Shown here: positions 24,575 through 33,150 of the stretch, piece by piece
Layout of the letters: every line of letters begins with the position of its first letter
Numbering within the stretch: the stretch's first letter is position 1
Assembly: GCA_017444065.1 (NCBI GenBank)
Contig: JAFSXJ010000075.1
Location: forward strand, 1 to 48,511
DNA: 48,511 bases
DNA from: Paludibacteraceae bacterium
GTDB lineage: Bacteria; Bacteroidota; Bacteroidia; Bacteroidales; Paludibacteraceae
Reading direction: 5' to 3'
Translations under genes and position numbers: made by a program
The notes under the pieces: model-generated
Databases searched by the model: none
What the model saw: the letters and a program-made list of their open reading frames with translations, nothing else
What the model was told of the DNA's origin: nothing

Positions 24575-27268
24575 TTATTCGGGAATCTCAATCTTCTTCG
24601 ACTGTCGGCCTTTGTTGTTCTCAAAAATCACCCAATATACACCTTTCGGCATGTGAAACGACTGCGTGCCTGTCAGCAATTGGTCGATGAACGACGAGCC
24701 GTCGGATGTAATGACGCGCATGGTTGTAGGTTGGGCTATATGGTGCATCACTAGTTCCTGCGGGGCTATGTGAATGCCTAACTTCAGGTCAACAATGCTG
24801 ACATCGTAATCGCCTTCGGGGTCATTAGTCGGATTCCAACCGTCTGTACCCCGTGTGTACATGTATGGGGTAATAATGCCGTCACTGAACTCCGGCTCAT
24901 CGGGTATGAAGGTAATTGCCTTGTCGTATGCCATCGATTCCAGTGCAAGGTCGAACTGTGGGTCAACAAACACAACCTCTCCGTAGTGATCTTTAGGCTT
25001 GACGAGGTAACAGCCCTCGGCATACTGGTCACCGGTCATCTCTTGTATAGGCTCTGCCGAACGGATGAAGCATTGGTAGAAAAGGAATCCGCGTAAGCCA
25101 ACTTGGGTTCGTGCAGCTAGCAGGTATGACGAATGCTTGTTCGGGAAAACCTCTATCGACGAACGATAGCAGATGAGTGTCATACCACCGCTGATGATTT
25201 CCTCACTACCCATAATGTGACAGTTCTGCATAAATAGTCGGCATCCCGCATCACCATACAAGGTGTTCTGAACACCGATCAGTCGACAACTCTTCACCTG
25301 AACGCGGTCACCCATACCTGCTATGGCTAATGCTGCAGCCGGACGATGATATTTAGGTTTCTGTACTTCCATTGACTGATGCTGCGTCGGGCGGCGAGGA
25401 GTCTCATCGTACTGCGGAACAATCCTGTCATGAGCTTCCAGACGGGTGATATACCGATTGAAGGCGTTCTCAATAATCAGGTTCTCGAGCGACACATCTT
25501 CTGCTGATATAACGACTGTAGCATTGTAATAAACCTCTCGTCCACCGGCGTTCTTGGCAGCTAAGGCTTTGTTTTCCATATTAACTTGCAATGCACGTGC
25601 CGAGTATGTCAGCTGTTCGGTCATGGAGAAGTAGTTGTACTCGCTTCCGTAATAGCCGGTGATACGTACTGCCTTTTCGTGAATGTCTAAACCGCCGTTG
25701 CTGATGCTGGTTGAGGGGATGGCGGCACTGTTCACCAGTGATATGTTCGGTTGGTTGATGCGAAGCATCTCATCGTACTGTCCAGGGTCGATAGCAATGG
25801 TTACATGTTGGTCAATACTGCGGTGCATACGGTCAATGGCACGTAATGCCTGACGGATAGTGGTAAACCGACGTTTAGCACCGACATACAATGTGTCGGT
25901 ATATTGGAGTGAATCGCTGGCTGTAAGCATACGGCGGAAATCCAGACGTTTCTTCACAGCCTCACGACGTACGTTGAGAAGTGAGGTGCGTTGCAGACGG
26001 AAACTGTCCAGCCCTAATACGGCAATCGAGTATGTACCTGAACGCAATTCAATGTCATCTATACCGCTGAATGTATATACATACCCGGGTTCCTTTGTGT
26101 TGGTGAACTGCAGGGTTGCACTGCTCAGGTCAACCTGAGACTGTATCTGTACCGGATAAGTCGGTCGCTTGGTGAACGTGAGTTGGTTGAGGTTGGTAAT
26201 AGCGGCAATTGTATCCATCACGTAGTCGTTTACACCTACCGGACGTACCTTGTATTGGTTGTTCGGCTCGGTATAAATAGTGTATTTGTTGCCCCGTAAC
26301 TCGTAGAAAGCGTGGAAAGTAGTTGGGTATTTGGCTGTCAGAGTGAGCGACAGTTTGCCCAGTTCACTCTCCGGCAGACCGATAATCTTGCCACGGAACT
26401 CGTTAAGTTCGATATTACGCGTCTTAACCGGCACCGACTGACCGTTATGCTGGAAGTTAACGCTGTCAGCAGTGGTGAGCATTTTCGTCGGGTCACCCAG
26501 CAGAGCAATGTCGTAGATGTATCCTAACGGCAGGTGCATGTATGTCTCGCCTAACTCCAATTTGTGATATGAACCGTTCTCGCGATTCGTGATACCGAGC
26601 GTACATTGCTTGGGCAGGTTGCCTGTGAAGTACAAATCTCCCCATGTAGCGGGGTAGCGGATGATTCGCGCAAGGGTAAGTTTGTCGTTCAGGCAGGCAA
26701 GACGATAGTAGCCGCGACGAGGAATAGAGAACCATATGACTTCTGCTCCCTGGCCACTAATGTCGCGTGTTTGTTTGAATTGTCCGTCATCAGAACTCAA
26801 CTGATAAGTGGCGGGCACGCCTGACGAGGCTACGGCGTACTCAATAATATCGCCCTCGTAGAACAACTGCTCAATATATACATCCGGGTCGGCTTGCATG
26901 TTTGAAACCAGAAAACCTGTGAATGTGGCGTCATGTTCTTTGTCGTAGAGTATCGCTTCATCAAACCGAGTGAGTTTATTGTTCGAGGTACGCAAGCGGT
27001 GCGTTTTGCCTCCGTGACCATTGAACGAGAGATTTACGCCCTTTGAACTCAGGAAATCCGAGATGTACGCATTTGCCGCGCCGGGGATAGCGGCAGGCAT
27101 CCAGCCGTTAATCTCGCCGGTGGTCAGCATGTTCTCGTACTTTGTACGGTCGAAACTCACTGCCCCGAAGTCCCAGATCTGTGGGCGTGACGGTTGTGTA
27201 TCAGTTGCGCCAAACAAGGTAGGTGCGAGTAGCACAAGTGTGATTAGAGTATATAGCTTTTTTTGCAT
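24575..27268 (-). CDS. Exported pectinesterase-fold protein with substituted catalytic residues and T9SS-like C-terminus
   Basis: 897 residues with a signal peptide ('LYTLITLVLLAPTLFGA'). Residues ~20-470 are beta-rich and unrecognised. From ~475 a carbohydrate esterase family 8 right-handed helix is clear: 'RFTTIRQALRAID', 'VTIAIDPGQYDEML', 'VSLENLIIENAFN', then Q667-N-T-L-Y. Against active pectin methylesterases, the QDTL Asp is Asn (N668), the nucleophile of the G-T-V-D-F block is Glu (E690 in 'GSEEIISGG'), and the LGRPW Arg looks like Lys ('LVKPK'). It may be inactive or have changed chemistry. The end 'FHMPKGVYWVIFENNKGRQS' plus a K-K-I-E-I strand resembles a T9SS sorting domain. It sits between U32 and mfd genes with 2-21 bp gaps. 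Confidence 0.8.
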   Translation of the reverse strand: MQKKLYTLITLVLLAPTLFGATDTQPSRPQIWDFGAVSFDRTKYENMLTTGEINGWMPAAIPGAANAYISDFLSSKGVNLSFNGHGGKTHRLRTSNNKLTRFDEAILYDKEHDATFTGFLVSNMQADPDVYIEQLFYEGDIIEYAVASSGVPATYQLSSDDGQFKQTRDISGQGAEVIWFSIPRRGYYRLACLNDKLTLARIIRYPATWGDLYFTGNLPKQCTLGITNRENGSYHKLELGETYMHLPLGYIYDIALLGDPTKMLTTADSVNFQHNGQSVPVKTRNIELNEFRGKIIGLPESELGKLSLTLTAKYPTTFHAFYELRGNKYTIYTEPNNQYKVRPVGVNDYVMDTIAAITNLNQLTFTKRPTYPVQIQSQVDLSSATLQFTNTKEPGYVYTFSGIDDIELRSGTYSIAVLGLDSFRLQRTSLLNVRREAVKKRLDFRRMLTASDSLQYTDTLYVGAKRRFTTIRQALRAIDRMHRSIDQHVTIAIDPGQYDEMLRINQPNISLVNSAAIPSTSISNGGLDIHEKAVRITGYYGSEYNYFSMTEQLTYSARALQVNMENKALAAKNAGGREVYYNATVVISAEDVSLENLIIENAFNRYITRLEAHDRIVPQYDETPRRPTQHQSMEVQKPKYHRPAAALAIAGMGDRVQVKSCRLIGVQNTLYGDAGCRLFMQNCHIMGSEEIISGGMTLICYRSSIEVFPNKHSSYLLAARTQVGLRGFLFYQCFIRSAEPIQEMTGDQYAEGCYLVKPKDHYGEVVFVDPQFDLALESMAYDKAITFIPDEPEFSDGIITPYMYTRGTDGWNPTNDPEGDYDVSIVDLKLGIHIAPQELVMHHIAQPTTMRVITSDGSSFIDQLLTGTQSFHMPKGVYWVIFENNKGRQSKKIEIPE

Positions 27269-27289
27269 AGTTGTATAATAAATTGTCTG

Positions 27290-29038
27290 TTATGGTTTGC
27301 TGACTGCATGAACAGTCATCTCACATCGCTTGCAGTCGAAACGCAGTTCGACCATTGTGCCGTTCTGCAGGCGCAGGAATCGAGGTTCTGCATCTGCGTC
27401 AAGTCGGTTGGATTGTTTGCGGCAATGTCCCATCTCATGCAGAATACAGTAGCGGCATGTCATCAGAGGTTCGCTGTCTGCGTTGTAGTCCGGAATGTCT
27501 GCTTCATCCGCTGTGACAGGTGTCGACTGACTGAGTTGGTGCAAGTCGCTTTGCGCCTTACGTGCCGCCTCCACTATCTCGCGCCTCCAGGCGTTGAGTA
27601 CGCTCATAGGAATGAAGTACGCTTCGGCAGGCACGTTGACCTCGATAGCGATGTACTCGCTGTCACCTAACTTCATGAGTTGGTTGCGTTGTGTCTGCTT
27701 GGCTTGCTCGACTTGTGTGGCAGGCGTATGTGCGTAAGCGAAGGTGCGTATTACACTCCAGGAGGCATGCATGTCCTCAATCTGTAGCGCGAATCCTTCG
27801 TCGGTTGTGGTCATAGCCAGCGTTACAGGTATACGTCGCTCAGCATGCAGTTGCTTGAGAAAAGCCGTATCAATGTTACGGTATAACATCGTTCCCGTTG
27901 GGATGTTCACTGTGCGGAACGTATTAATGGCTGCGGCTGTTCCGGCAAGTTCAGTCACGCTATTGACCTGAAAGCCTTGATCTCCGAAACATAGCCCGTC
28001 GCCGTTATGCAACGTCACACCGGGTAGAAGTTGCACATGTATCGTCCGTTCACGCGAAGAGGTGACTATACCAATCTGTTCACCGGTGGATTTCGGGGTA
28101 TTCCAGTTAGCCATATTCTCTGTACGTCCGTTCAGAAAGTACGGAGAACAGCCGCGATGAAACGTTTTGGCGGGGTCGGGAACAAATGCGTGAACCAGTT
28201 CACGTCGCGCCTCGCATTGCTCTATGGCATCCAATTTCTGTCGGTAGAACGCAACAATGTTCGTCACATAATCGGCGTCTTTCAGTCGTCCTTCAATTTT
28301 AAGGGTCGTGACACCTGCATCTTGTAGTTGCTGCAAGTACGCCGAACGGTTCATATCCTTGAGCGACAATACATAACGCTGATGCAGCGGTTTACCTTGT
28401 TCGTCACGCAGTTCGCGACCTTTGCTATCCAATACATCGTATGCCATGCGGCACATCTGCGCACATGCGCCTCGGTTGGCACTACGTCCCAGCAATCGTT
28501 CAGACATGTAGCACCGTCCTGAGTAGCAGACGCATACTGCGCCATGAACGAACACTTCCAGTTCTATCGGATGCTCCGGCTGCTCGACAATCGTTGCCTG
28601 ACGGATAGCACGAATCTCATCTATCGTCAGTTCGCGTGCCAGCACAGCCCGACGAAAACCCATCCGTTGCAAGCGGACAACCTGCTCCGGTGTGCGATTA
28701 TCGCATTGGGTCGAGGCGTGTAACCTGATGGGCGGCAGGTTCTCGCGCAGCAGACGTAGGTCCTGGATAATCAGTGCATCAACGCCAGCTTCGTAGAGTT
28801 GCCACGACATGCTTGCAGCCTGCTTCCGCTCGGAATCATCCATCAGTGTGTTAACGGTCACCAGCACTTTGACACCAAAGCGGTGCGCGTATTCCGTGAG
28901 CCGCGATATATCTTCTATACTATTGCCTGCAGCCTGTCGCGCACCGAAACGCGGTGCTCCGATATATACGGCATCCGCACCCGCCATGATTGCGGCTTGT
29001 GCTACTTCAATATTCTTTGCAGGAGCAAGCAATTCCAT
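27290..29038 (-). CDS. U32-family protein (TrhP/RlhA-like RNA hydroxylation factor)
   Basis: 582 residues. The start 'MELLAPAKNIEVAQAAIMAG' and 'ADAVYIGAPRFGARQAA' are the hallmark of peptidase family U32. Well-studied members (E. coli TrhP and RlhA) are not peptidases but are needed for prephenate-dependent hydroxylation of tRNA or 23S rRNA. The conserved Cys block is present ('VCYSGRCYMSERLLGRSANR', then G-A-C-A-Q-M-C-R), as expected for a metal or Fe-S site. The C-terminus has an extra Cys-rich stretch (C-R-Y-C ... G-H-C-R-K-Q ... C-K-R-C), which looks like a small zinc-binding knuckle. An RNA-modification role fits its neighbours, a SPOUT methylase 13 bp upstream and rimM. Confidence 0.88.
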   Translation of the reverse strand: MELLAPAKNIEVAQAAIMAGADAVYIGAPRFGARQAAGNSIEDISRLTEYAHRFGVKVLVTVNTLMDDSERKQAASMSWQLYEAGVDALIIQDLRLLRENLPPIRLHASTQCDNRTPEQVVRLQRMGFRRAVLARELTIDEIRAIRQATIVEQPEHPIELEVFVHGAVCVCYSGRCYMSERLLGRSANRGACAQMCRMAYDVLDSKGRELRDEQGKPLHQRYVLSLKDMNRSAYLQQLQDAGVTTLKIEGRLKDADYVTNIVAFYRQKLDAIEQCEARRELVHAFVPDPAKTFHRGCSPYFLNGRTENMANWNTPKSTGEQIGIVTSSRERTIHVQLLPGVTLHNGDGLCFGDQGFQVNSVTELAGTAAAINTFRTVNIPTGTMLYRNIDTAFLKQLHAERRIPVTLAMTTTDEGFALQIEDMHASWSVIRTFAYAHTPATQVEQAKQTQRNQLMKLGDSEYIAIEVNVPAEAYFIPMSVLNAWRREIVEAARKAQSDLHQLSQSTPVTADEADIPDYNADSEPLMTCRYCILHEMGHCRKQSNRLDADAEPRFLRLQNGTMVELRFDCKRCEMTVHAVSKP

Positions 29039-29051
29039 CTGTTTCCAAACT

Positions 29052-29594
29052 CTAAATCCTAAACCGATTAGCCCATGCGTACATTACGATTCCCGCAGTC
29101 ACGCTGACATTCAGTGAATGCTTGGTACCATACTGTGGCAGTTCGATGCAACCGTCACACAGAGCCAGTACTTCATCCTCCACACCGAACACCTCATGCC
29201 CAAGCACCAGTGCTACAGGTTGCCGGTTGTCGTGTTTGCTAATTGCTTGTTCAAGCGTCATGGCGTCGTGTGCCAACTCAATGGCATAAATCCTATAGCC
29301 TTGCTCGTGCAGCGTATGGATAGCATCGGTGGTATGTTCGTAGTAGGTGTAATCAACCGTTTGTTCTGCCCCCAATGCCGTCTTGTGAAGTTCAGCGTTA
29401 GGTGGACAACAGGTTATTCCGCACAGGCGCAGACCTTGTATCCGAAATGCATCTGCCGTGCGGAACACAGCACCTACATTATGCTGGCTGCGCACGTTGT
29501 CCAGTACAACGATAAGCGGAACTTTCTCTGCCTCGCGAAACGCTTCCGGTGTCAGACGATGCATGTCGGCTATGGATTTTTTCTGTCCCTGCAT
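29052..29594 (-). CDS. SPOUT-class RNA 2'-O-methyltransferase (TrmH/SpoU family)
   Basis: 180 residues. Motif 1 is 'VLDNVRSQHNVGAVFRTADA', with the conserved N and R that bind RNA and activate the ribose hydroxyl. Motif 2 is 'ALVLGHEVFGVEDEVLALCD' and motif 3 is 'ELPQYGTKHSLNVSVTAGIV'; together they form the trefoil knot that binds S-adenosylmethionine. It lacks the N-terminal L30e-like substrate domain of larger RlmB-type enzymes, so a tRNA target such as TrmH or TrmL positions is more likely. It is co-transcribed with rimM (13 bp upstream) and the U32 protein (13 bp downstream), a cluster for RNA modification and ribosome maturation. Confidence 0.93.
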   Translation of the reverse strand: MQGQKKSIADMHRLTPEAFREAEKVPLIVVLDNVRSQHNVGAVFRTADAFRIQGLRLCGITCCPPNAELHKTALGAEQTVDYTYYEHTTDAIHTLHEQGYRIYAIELAHDAMTLEQAISKHDNRQPVALVLGHEVFGVEDEVLALCDGCIELPQYGTKHSLNVSVTAGIVMYAWANRFRI

Positions 29595-29607
29595 TTGTCA
29601 TTCAGTA

Positions 29608-30114
29608 TTATTCCATCAGCCCGTCGGGCGTGCGAATGGTTAGCTTGCGAGTCTGCGCATCCGCTTCGGTGACAAAATCCCCATGCAGAGGCAGCAGCGC
29701 TCCATTGTCTAATTGCACGAGCGTGTTCATCGTTGATGTGTCAATAGCAGTAATCTTCCCCAACTCGCCGCGCTCCACATCACAAAGCGTGTATCCGATA
29801 AGAGTAGTGAGGTCAGTTTGCTCCTGAACATCGGTAGGAAGGTCACTACGTAGCATGTATGCCTCGCATCCGACGAACCGCATGGCATGTTGTTCCGTGC
29901 TTACGCTGTGAAGCGTGAGCAGTACATCCTCGCTGCCCTTGGTGCGCCAGTCTGTTACGCGGAAAGGGACGAATATCTCATCCACATTGAGGATAAGGAA
30001 CGTAGCATCGTTGTCCTCCCACAGCGTGTTAAGCATGCGGCATTGCAACTCGCCGCTTGTGCCGTGCGTCCGCAAAATGCGGCCGATATGTATCAATTCG
30101 TGTTCCTGAATCAT
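29608..30114 (-). CDS. rimM: Ribosome maturation factor RimM
   Basis: 168 residues, normal size. RimM binds protein S19 and helps fold the 3' domain of 16S rRNA in the 30S head. The N-terminal RimM barrel begins 'ELIHIGRILRTHGTSGELQC', with the family G-x-x-x-x-x-H-G-x-x-G-E-L pattern. The C-terminal PRC-barrel contains 'LIGYTLCDVERGELGKITAI' and the closing 'ALLPLHGDFVTEAD' strand pattern. Bacteroidales often keep rimM near envelope genes, and here it sits between envelope lipoproteins and the RNA-modification genes. Confidence 0.94.
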   Translation of the reverse strand: MIQEHELIHIGRILRTHGTSGELQCRMLNTLWEDNDATFLILNVDEIFVPFRVTDWRTKGSEDVLLTLHSVSTEQHAMRFVGCEAYMLRSDLPTDVQEQTDLTTLIGYTLCDVERGELGKITAIDTSTMNTLVQLDNGALLPLHGDFVTEADAQTRKLTIRTPDGLME

Positions 30115-30152
30115 CTCTAATCTTTGAGCAGTAGCGATTCTTATAAACGGAC

Positions 30153-30647
30153 CTAATTCTTCGGTCCGACGAACAGTTTGCCTGTGCCGGCATTGTAGGT
30201 GACTTGATATTGCTTGAGCGCCTCCTTGGCAATGCCGTGTGTCGGCACGCCGTTGCCGGAATAGATGTCATATTCCTCGCCGCATTCCGGACAAATGGCG
30301 AACATTCCGTTCACCTGGCAAGGTTTGTCTTGCTTCAGGCAGTTCGGACAACACAGGTCGTACGCGCCATACGGATGAAAGCCGTCAATGTACACCACTG
30401 TTCCGGCAAAACCGTAAGCGTCGGTAGATGGTAGAGGTAGCGTTATGCCGTTCAGGTGATAGCCGGCAGCATCCACAATGAGGTAGGTCGTCACGTTCTC
30501 CGGAACGAAATTGACGAACATGCCGACATTTGTGTTAATCTCAAAATGTATAGGATAATTCGGTACCGAACTTTGCCAGTTGGTGCGCTTGCAGCCCGTG
30601 CATAATACGCCCACCACGGCAAGCAATATGTATAGACGCGTCCGCAT
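30153..30647 (-). CDS. Rieske-like lipoprotein with cysteine in place of ligand histidines
   Basis: 164 residues with a lipoprotein signal ('LLAVVGVLCTGCKR', lipobox Cys19). The second half has the layout of a Rieske domain: a Cys-rich loop 'YDLCCPNCLKQDKPC' (C99, C100, C103, C110) and then 'CPECGEEYDIYSGNGVPTHG' (C119, C122), followed by the A-L-K-Q-Y-Q-V strand. True Rieske centres use C-x-H and C-x-x-H; here Cys replaces the His in both places. The site is therefore more likely a four-Cys zinc or rubredoxin-like iron site. It begins right after the FKBP gene's stop (adjacent bases) and 38 bp before rimM. Function unknown. Confidence 0.72.
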   Translation of the reverse strand: MRTRLYILLAVVGVLCTGCKRTNWQSSVPNYPIHFEINTNVGMFVNFVPENVTTYLIVDAAGYHLNGITLPLPSTDAYGFAGTVVYIDGFHPYGAYDLCCPNCLKQDKPCQVNGMFAICPECGEEYDIYSGNGVPTHGIAKEALKQYQVTYNAGTGKLFVGPKN

Positions 30648-31136
30648 TTATTGCATTGCTTTCAGATGAACCTCATATATCAAAGTCGAGTAGGGCGGAA
30701 TGAATCCGAAGTTTCCTTCCGTACCGGTCATTTCAGCTCCGTAGCCGAGGTAGTACGGGATGTACAGTGCAAAGTCATCGTGCACATGCATCATATGCAG
30801 TCCTTCAGAGAAACCCGATACGACGTTCTGCATGCTGAATACGGCATCATTGCCCTCTTGCAGCAGGTTGCCGGTGTTGTAGCCTCCGTAACTGCTGATG
30901 AGGTAGAGCTTGTAATCCACGACCACTGTACTATTGTAGTTAGGTCGTGCCTCAGTCGGGTTTGGACTAGGGTTTAGTTGCATGTACTGCAAGCCCGAAG
31001 CGGTTGTTACAACGCCGGGTTGGGTCTTGTTATGCTCAAGCCATGCTTCGTTCATGGCTTTCCAGTCAAGATAGTTCTCCTGCTTGCAACCTGTCAGTGC
31101 AAGCAGGAACAGTAAGATATATGCTGATTTTTTCAT
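30648..31136 (-). CDS. FKBP-type peptidyl-prolyl isomerase-like lipoprotein
   Basis: 162 residues from the ATG at 31136, which starts the signal 'MKKSAYILLFLLALTGCKQE' (lipobox L-T-G-C); an ATG two codons earlier (31142) is equally in frame. The region 'GVVTTASGLQYMQLN' is the usual lead-in to extracytoplasmic FKBPs. 'VVVDYKLYL', 'VVSGFSEGLHMMHVHDDFAL' and the final 'FGFIPPYSTLIYEVHLKAM' correspond to the FKBP beta-sheet with its I-P-P-x-S-x-L-I-Y-E-V signature. It probably helps fold proteins in the periplasm, tethered to a membrane. It belongs to the envelope part of the long operon. Confidence 0.87.
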   Translation of the reverse strand: MKKSAYILLFLLALTGCKQENYLDWKAMNEAWLEHNKTQPGVVTTASGLQYMQLNPSPNPTEARPNYNSTVVVDYKLYLISSYGGYNTGNLLQEGNDAVFSMQNVVSGFSEGLHMMHVHDDFALYIPYYLGYGAEMTGTEGNFGFIPPYSTLIYEVHLKAMQ

Positions 31137-31212
31137 ATTCACCTTTATTGACTATTCACTATTTGACATTTCACCGTCAAACTTTTCCCAATTATCATCA
31201 TCAAGCGTATCG

Positions 31213-32385
31213 TTATTGTGCTAACCACAATTCGGGATTCTGCAATTCGCGATCTTGCCATACCTGAAACTGCAGTTCGGTCTTATTGTCATCATCGGGG
31301 TTTGATGCTATGCGTCCGATGGCTTGCTTGGCTTGCACTTTGTCGCCGGGTTTGACGGCAGGTGTCTGAATGCCGGTATATACCGTTCGGTAGTTACCAT
31401 GCTGGATGATAATGGCGTAGGTGGAGCCCATGACCATGCAGGTCGTTACCTCGCCTTCATACACGGCGCGTGCGTCCGAACCGGCAGTGGTTTGGATATA
31501 TACGCCCTTGTTGTTCAGTGTTACGTTTTCATATACTGGGTGCTGATGCTTGCCGTAGTGCCCGCTGATGAATCCTTTCGCTACGGGCCATGGCAGACGC
31601 CCTTTGTTGGCAGCAAACCCGCCGGCTATAAGTTCCTGCTCTTTGGTCAGTTGCTGCTTGCGGTCCACCTGCTTTGCGATGGCGCGTTCAATCTGTTTGT
31701 TGAGTTCGTCAATCTTCTTTTGTTGTTGCTTTTGCTTGGCTATCAGTTCTTTCTCTTTCTTCTTGAGGTCCTGTAGCATGGCTTTCTGCTTTCGCTCGTT
31801 GCGTGCCAGTTGGTCTTGTTCGCGCTGTTGCGTCTTCAGGGCAGAGTCTTTCTCCTTGCGATTATCCAGAAGGAGTTCTGACTGAATCTGTATATCCGCC
31901 TTTACTCCCTCGATGCGTGCAACCTGTTGCTGCCTGTATACCGCAAACTCGCGCATGTAGCGTACGCGTCGGAACAGTTGGTTGAAGTCTTCTGACGACA
32001 GGAGGAACAATAGTGGCGACTGCTGCAGGTCGGCGTAGTGCGTGAGTTGAACGAGATGCGCGTAATCCTGCTTGAGCGAGTCAAGTTCGATCTCCAAACG
32101 CGAACGTTCGCCTTGCAGACGTGTCTGTTCCAAATCCAGAGCGATGATTTCCTGATTGATGGAGTTGATAAGTTTCTTACGCGTACGGATATCCTGACCG
32201 ATAAGGTTGATTTTGTTTTCCGTTGTCTTCTCGTTCTGCTTGGTCTGCTTGAGCATTTTGCCGGTCGTCTCAAGTTCTTCGGAGTACTTCTTCTGTTGCG
32301 CCTGAAGTTCCTTGAGTGTTTGACCGCTGACGCTTACTAAGGCAAGCATCGCACAAACCAAAGCATATATGATTCTGTTCTTCAT
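31213..32385 (-). CDS. EnvC-like murein hydrolase activator (degenerate LytM domain)
   Basis: 390 residues: a signal peptide ('ALVCAMLALVSVSGQTLKE'), a long coiled coil over ~25-250 rich in Q/K/E/L, and a C-terminal M23/LytM domain beginning 'GRLPWPVAKGFISGHYG'. The zinc ligands of active M23 peptidases are missing: the H-x-G-x-D-I position reads N-K-G-V-Y-I, and the closing H-x-H-F-E reads E-L-Q-F-Q. This matches EnvC, whose inactive LytM domain switches on periplasmic amidases for daughter-cell separation. It follows the DUF4292 gene by 26 bp; a TPR / DUF4292 / EnvC order is, from memory, common in Bacteroidales. Confidence 0.9.
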   Translation of the reverse strand: MKNRIIYALVCAMLALVSVSGQTLKELQAQQKKYSEELETTGKMLKQTKQNEKTTENKINLIGQDIRTRKKLINSINQEIIALDLEQTRLQGERSRLEIELDSLKQDYAHLVQLTHYADLQQSPLLFLLSSEDFNQLFRRVRYMREFAVYRQQQVARIEGVKADIQIQSELLLDNRKEKDSALKTQQREQDQLARNERKQKAMLQDLKKKEKELIAKQKQQQKKIDELNKQIERAIAKQVDRKQQLTKEQELIAGGFAANKGRLPWPVAKGFISGHYGKHQHPVYENVTLNNKGVYIQTTAGSDARAVYEGEVTTCMVMGSTYAIIIQHGNYRTVYTGIQTPAVKPGDKVQAKQAIGRIASNPDDDNKTELQFQVWQDRELQNPELWLAQ

Positions 32386-32411
32386 ATCTTGATTACTTGT
32401 GACCTGATTGT

Positions 32412-33146
32412 TTAGAATCCTTTAAGCAGTTGCTCAAGTGTTATCTGTTGATAGCCGCTGATGTTCGTGGGCTGCAGGTTGACGCTGGCGTCAGTCTGCA
32501 TTGAGGAGGTGTGGATTGTAGCTGTTCCGTTGATTCCGGCGCGTGAGACCTGCAGCGTCAGTTGGGGTTCGTTGCGGCGTGCAATGATGTTCTGGTCAAT
32601 CCACGCATCAATATCGTCAATCGTTCCCTTGGCGCCCATCTGTGCCATTTCGTCGTAAGTGAGACGCGAATATCGGCGGTTGATCTTGTCGATGACGGTC
32701 ACATATTGCGTGTTCAGTTCGATGCGTGCCATCTCCATTCCCAAGAACGGCTGTATGCTGACGAGCATTCCCTGTCCGCGTTGCCAACGCAACATAGCAG
32801 GTGTGCTGATGGATTTGCCTTGTGCGATTACGGTAACGGTCATGCGCGGAATGTAAAGGGTCTGCACCATAGCTTTCTTGGCAGCTTCCGCTTGTGCAAT
32901 CGAGTCTTGTATGCGTTGACGTTCCAGTTCGCGAAGTCGTGCGGTTTCCGCTTCAGCCTGTGCGATGGAGTCCTGTACGCGCTGTCGTTCTGCGGCGAGA
33001 CGCTGTTCTGCCTCAAGACGTTGGGTCTCGGTCATCTGCTCCTGCAGAACAGGAGTAGAGGTGGGAGTGACTTTCTTCTTGTTCGCACAACCTGCAGCCG
33101 CCAGCATTGCGGCTATCACTAAGATGATGAGTGATTGACGTTTCAT
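32412..33146 (-). CDS. DUF4292 lipoprotein with repeated coiled segment
   Basis: 244 residues, lipoprotein signal 'LVIAAMLAAAGCANKK'. After the anchor comes a charged helical stretch that contains a near-duplicate unit, 'RQRVQDSIAQAEAE' and 'RQRIQDSIAQAEAA', about 18 residues apart. Residues ~93-244 form the DUF4292 domain ('TVTVIAQGKSISTPAMLRWQ', 'MLVSIQPFLGMEMARIEL'), whose strands resemble LolA/LolB-type folds. That suggests a role in lipoprotein or lipid handling, an inference from fold resemblance. It is 4 bp from the upstream TPR gene and 26 bp before the EnvC-like gene. Confidence 0.85.
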   Translation of the reverse strand: MKRQSLIILVIAAMLAAAGCANKKKVTPTSTPVLQEQMTETQRLEAEQRLAAERQRVQDSIAQAEAETARLRELERQRIQDSIAQAEAAKKAMVQTLYIPRMTVTVIAQGKSISTPAMLRWQRGQGMLVSIQPFLGMEMARIELNTQYVTVIDKINRRYSRLTYDEMAQMGAKGTIDDIDAWIDQNIIARRNEPQLTLQVSRAGINGTATIHTSSMQTDASVNLQPTNISGYQQITLEQLLKGF

Positions 33147-33150
33147 GTGG

